From positions 1-7,975 of the forward strand of contig PIVQ01000308.1 of NCBI GenBank assembly GCA_003354055.1: a DNA stretch of 7,975 bases, written 5' to 3'. Both the position numbers and the translations under genes were made by a program. Each line of letters starts with the position of its first letter. Positions within the stretch are counted from its first letter, which is position 1. Origin of the DNA: Desulfobacteraceae bacterium (lineage in GTDB: Bacteria > Desulfobacterota > Desulfobacteria > Desulfobacterales > Desulfobacteraceae). Below are positions 6,322 to 7,975 of this stretch, one piece after another. The notes below the pieces were generated by a model, which searched no databases, was not told the DNA's origin, and worked only from the letters and a program-made list of their open reading frames with translations.

Positions 6322-6570
6322 ATGCTTGAACTTCTGATTGCGGCAATTCTCATGCTTGGAGCAGCCGGATTGATTCTGATCCTCCTTGTCCGGTATTTTA
6401 GCGTAAAACGCCAATATGTCCTGCCGGATTCTCCCGGCAGCAACACGCCGGATCTTCCGGAGTCGGACCTTGATGGTTTTGTTGAGCGGTTTGCCCGGAT
6501 GATTCAAATTCCCACGGTGTCCTGGACCGATCGCAGCAAGCGGGACTCTGGCCTGTTTTCACAGTTATAG
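6322..6570 (+). CDS. N-terminal part of membrane-anchored M20 peptidase, ended by in-frame TAG
   Basis: This 82-residue piece carries a single hydrophobic anchor (residues about 3-24), a short linker rich in Pro, Ser and Asp, and the start of an M20 fold (LDGFVERFARMIQIPTVSW, with the typical Ile-Pro-Thr-Val-Ser). It stops at TAG 6568-6570, and the same frame continues at once as the rest of the peptidase, so this is not a separate gene family. The start is ATG 6322 with AAAGGA 11 bases upstream; an ATG at 6317 is out of frame. On its own the piece has no metal ligands and cannot be a peptidase. Read through the stop, it would make a 498-residue protein, close to the normal PM20D1/Cps1-like length. 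Confidence 0.8.
   Translation: MLELLIAAILMLGAAGLILILLVRYFSVKRQYVLPDSPGSNTPDLPESDLDGFVERFARMIQIPTVSWTDRSKRDSGLFSQL
6568..6570 (+). other. In-frame TAG codon inside the M20 peptidase frame
   Basis: The codons read Ser-Gln-Leu, TAG, Glu-Glu-Leu with no shift of frame. No other in-frame stop occurs before the natural TAA at 7816-7818. The stop would be residue 83 of the full protein, in a helix region between the first conserved segment and the metal-site motifs. It is one base change from CAG (Gln), AAG, GAG, TGG, TAT/TAC, TTG or TCG. Candidate explanations are a nonsense mutation, an assembly error, or UAG decoding by suppressor or pyrrolysine tRNA. Confidence 0.85.
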
Positions 6571-6576
6571 GAGGAA

Positions 6577-7818
6577 TTGGTCCGTCTATATCCCCGGGTG
6601 CATGAGAACATGGGTCGGGAGGTGCATGGGGATTTCGGCCTGATTTATCACTGGAAAGGAAAAAAGAAAAATGATGCCGATAAAAAACCGGTATTGTTCC
6701 TGGCCCATTATGATGTAGTGCCTGCAGAAGAAAAGGGGGATGAAACCTGGGAAGAAGCCCCGTTCAGCGGCAAGATAAAAGATGACATTCTTTGGGGCCG
6801 GGGTACTTTGGATATTAAATGTCAGCTGGCATTTTTAATGGAAACGGCAGAGCTGTTCCTGGCAAAGGGGTGGCAACCGGACCGGGATATCTACTTTGCC
6901 TTTGGCGGGGATGAGGAAATTGCCGGGTGTGAAGGGGCCATGAATATGGCTGCCCTGTTCAAGGAACGGGGTCTTTCGTTTGAATTTGTTATGGATGAGG
7001 GGGGGATTATTGCCAAAAAACAACTCTCCTTCCTCAAGGATCGGCCGGCAGCCCTGGTCGGACTGTCAGAAAAAGGTTTTGTCACCTTCAAAATAAAAGC
7101 CACCGGAGATAGCGGTCATTCCTCCATGCCTGACAAAAAAGGCACCGCCATCGGCAGTCTGGCCCGGGGAATTGTCCGCTTGGAGAAGCGCCCGTTTCCC
7201 AGCAGTCTGGATCCTTTGTTGTCAAACATGCTGGAGCGCTTTGTTCCGTATGTCTCAACCGGTCTTGGGATTGTCTTTTCAAACCTCTGGTTAACCCGTC
7301 CCCTGATTCAATATATTTTTTCAAAAAATAAGGTCACGGACAGTCTGATCCGGACCACCCAGGCCGTGACCGTGTTCAACTCCGGCGAACAGGAAAATAT
7401 TCTCCCGGGTGAAGCGGTTTGCCTGGTCAATCACAGGATCCTTCCGGGCGATACCATTGATATGATAGGCAAGCGGCATAAGCAGACCCTGGACGATGAC
7501 GGCCTGACCCTGGACGATGCGGGAAACTGGCCCTCAAATAATCCTATCAGCGCAGACTCCACAGAGGGCCGTGGCTTTGAACTGATCCGCAGGGTACTGG
7601 CCGTTACCCACCCCGATGTGATTACCGTGCCCTATCTTGTGAACGGGTCTACGGACTCAAAGTACTACCGGCATCTTACAGGACAGATTTTGCGGTTCTG
7701 CCCACTGGTTCTGACCCCGGAAGATGTGGCCACCATTCACGGGGTTAATGAAAAAGTCTCTTTAAAAAATCTGGACAAGGGCCTTCGCTTTTTTATTCAA
7801 CTTTTCCATCAGCTCTAA
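6577..7818 (+). CDS. M20-family zinc metallopeptidase, PM20D1/Cps1-like, catalytic part
   Basis: M20 peptidases hydrolyse dipeptides or N-acyl amino acids with a two-zinc site. Numbered from TTG 6577 (413 residues), the expected residues are all present. Metal-site motifs are LAHYDVVP (H44, D46), GRGTLDIK (D79), GDEE (E113 as catalytic base, E114 as ligand), MDEGG (D140) and IHGVNE (H388). A dimerisation-lid segment begins SEKGFVTFKIKATGDSGHSS. STDSKYYR and the ending are very like vertebrate PM20D1 and yeast Cps1. The natural start is at 6322; this piece is separated from it only by the TAG. If translated alone, it could start at TTG 6577, GTG 6598 or ATG 6610. AGGAGG (6569-6574) overlaps the stop but is only 2 bases from TTG 6577. 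Without the first ORF the protein would lack its membrane anchor and the first part of the fold. Substrate is unknown. Confidence 0.85.
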   Translation: MVRLYPRVHENMGREVHGDFGLIYHWKGKKKNDADKKPVLFLAHYDVVPAEEKGDETWEEAPFSGKIKDDILWGRGTLDIKCQLAFLMETAELFLAKGWQPDRDIYFAFGGDEEIAGCEGAMNMAALFKERGLSFEFVMDEGGIIAKKQLSFLKDRPAALVGLSEKGFVTFKIKATGDSGHSSMPDKKGTAIGSLARGIVRLEKRPFPSSLDPLLSNMLERFVPYVSTGLGIVFSNLWLTRPLIQYIFSKNKVTDSLIRTTQAVTVFNSGEQENILPGEAVCLVNHRILPGDTIDMIGKRHKQTLDDDGLTLDDAGNWPSNNPISADSTEGRGFELIRRVLAVTHPDVITVPYLVNGSTDSKYYRHLTGQILRFCPLVLTPEDVATIHGVNEKVSLKNLDKGLRFFIQLFHQL

Positions 7819-7833
7819 CCAAAAGGATAATCC

Positions 7834-7975
7834 ATGACAGAACAGATCATTGAGTCACAGATCATTGAGCCGCAGACCTCCCAGGATGAGTCCATGCTCA
7901 AAATTGGACTCAAACCCTTTCTTACCGCCTTTGGCATTTTATTTGGGCTCATAACCTTTTCCGGCTTTCTGACCC
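7834..7975 (+). CDS. N-terminal part of an unidentified membrane protein (runs off the window)
   Basis: The open frame starts at ATG 7834 with AAAAGGA (7821-7827) 6 bases before it, 15 bases after the peptidase stop, so the two are likely co-transcribed. The 47 visible residues begin with a polar, acidic tail containing a repeated Gln-Ile-Ile-Glu. From about residue 26 comes a hydrophobic stretch (KPFLTAFGILFGLITFSGFL) that looks like a first transmembrane helix. The visible part is too short to place in a family. A transporter for the peptidase's substrate or product is conceivable from context only. Confidence 0.6.
   Translation, partial: MTEQIIESQIIEPQTSQDESMLKIGLKPFLTAFGILFGLITFSGFLT
7842..7869 (+). 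repeat. Tandem 15-base repeat at the start of the membrane-protein gene
   Basis: ACAGATCATTGAG occurs at 7842-7854 and 7857-7869, a period of 15 bases (five codons), giving Gln-Ile-Ile-Glu twice in the polar N-terminal tail. The copies are identical over 13 bases, which suggests a recent in-frame duplication. Confidence 0.75.

Overview
The window reads as ordinary chromosomal DNA of a Gram-negative, mesophilic bacterium. Roughly even base composition, an ArgP-type LysR regulator, a paired DUF2868/DUF3482 module, a family-3 periplasmic binding protein and a PM20D1-like M20 peptidase would fit a sulfate-reducing desulfobacterium (Desulfobacteraceae-like). That placement is inferred from protein flavour only. 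No rRNA, tRNA, CRISPR array, insertion sequence or phage gene is visible.

Layout. Positions 74-1183 (+) encode an acidic protein of unknown function with a C-terminal block of calcium-binding, EF-hand-like Asp loops; a long hairpin starts at its stop codon. Positions 1268-5214 (+) form a tight three-gene run: an ArgP/IciA-like LysR regulator, a DUF2868 membrane protein, and a GTPase with a C-terminal DUF3482 region. The last two overlap by 4 bases if the better-supported GTG start is used. A strong hairpin (5215-5259) separates this run from a convergent, minus-strand gene (5274-6020) for a secreted family-3 solute-binding protein with no transporter genes beside it. The 6021-6321 intergenic region carries two divergent sigma70-like promoters, an inverted repeat around the minus-strand promoter, a leader hairpin, and a cluster of three GCGAAT half-sites just upstream of the plus-strand promoter. 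That plus-strand promoter drives a membrane-anchored M20 metallopeptidase whose frame is broken once by an in-frame TAG at 6568-6570. The start of a further membrane protein follows 15 bases after the peptidase and runs off the window.

How the genes relate. The DUF2868/GTPase pair probably makes one membrane-associated GTPase system of unknown role, co-transcribed with an amino-acid-responsive type of regulator. The peptidase and the truncated membrane protein look like a second operon. The binding protein stands alone.

The most interesting point is the peptidase UAG. The frame is open on both sides, all metal-site motifs lie downstream, and a perfect Shine-Dalgarno sequence (AGGAGG) overlaps the stop. 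It may be a fresh nonsense mutation, UAG decoding (pyrrolysine is known in some Desulfobacterota), or termination with re-initiation. I found no clear undescribed multi-gene system beyond the poorly characterised DUF2868/DUF3482 module.
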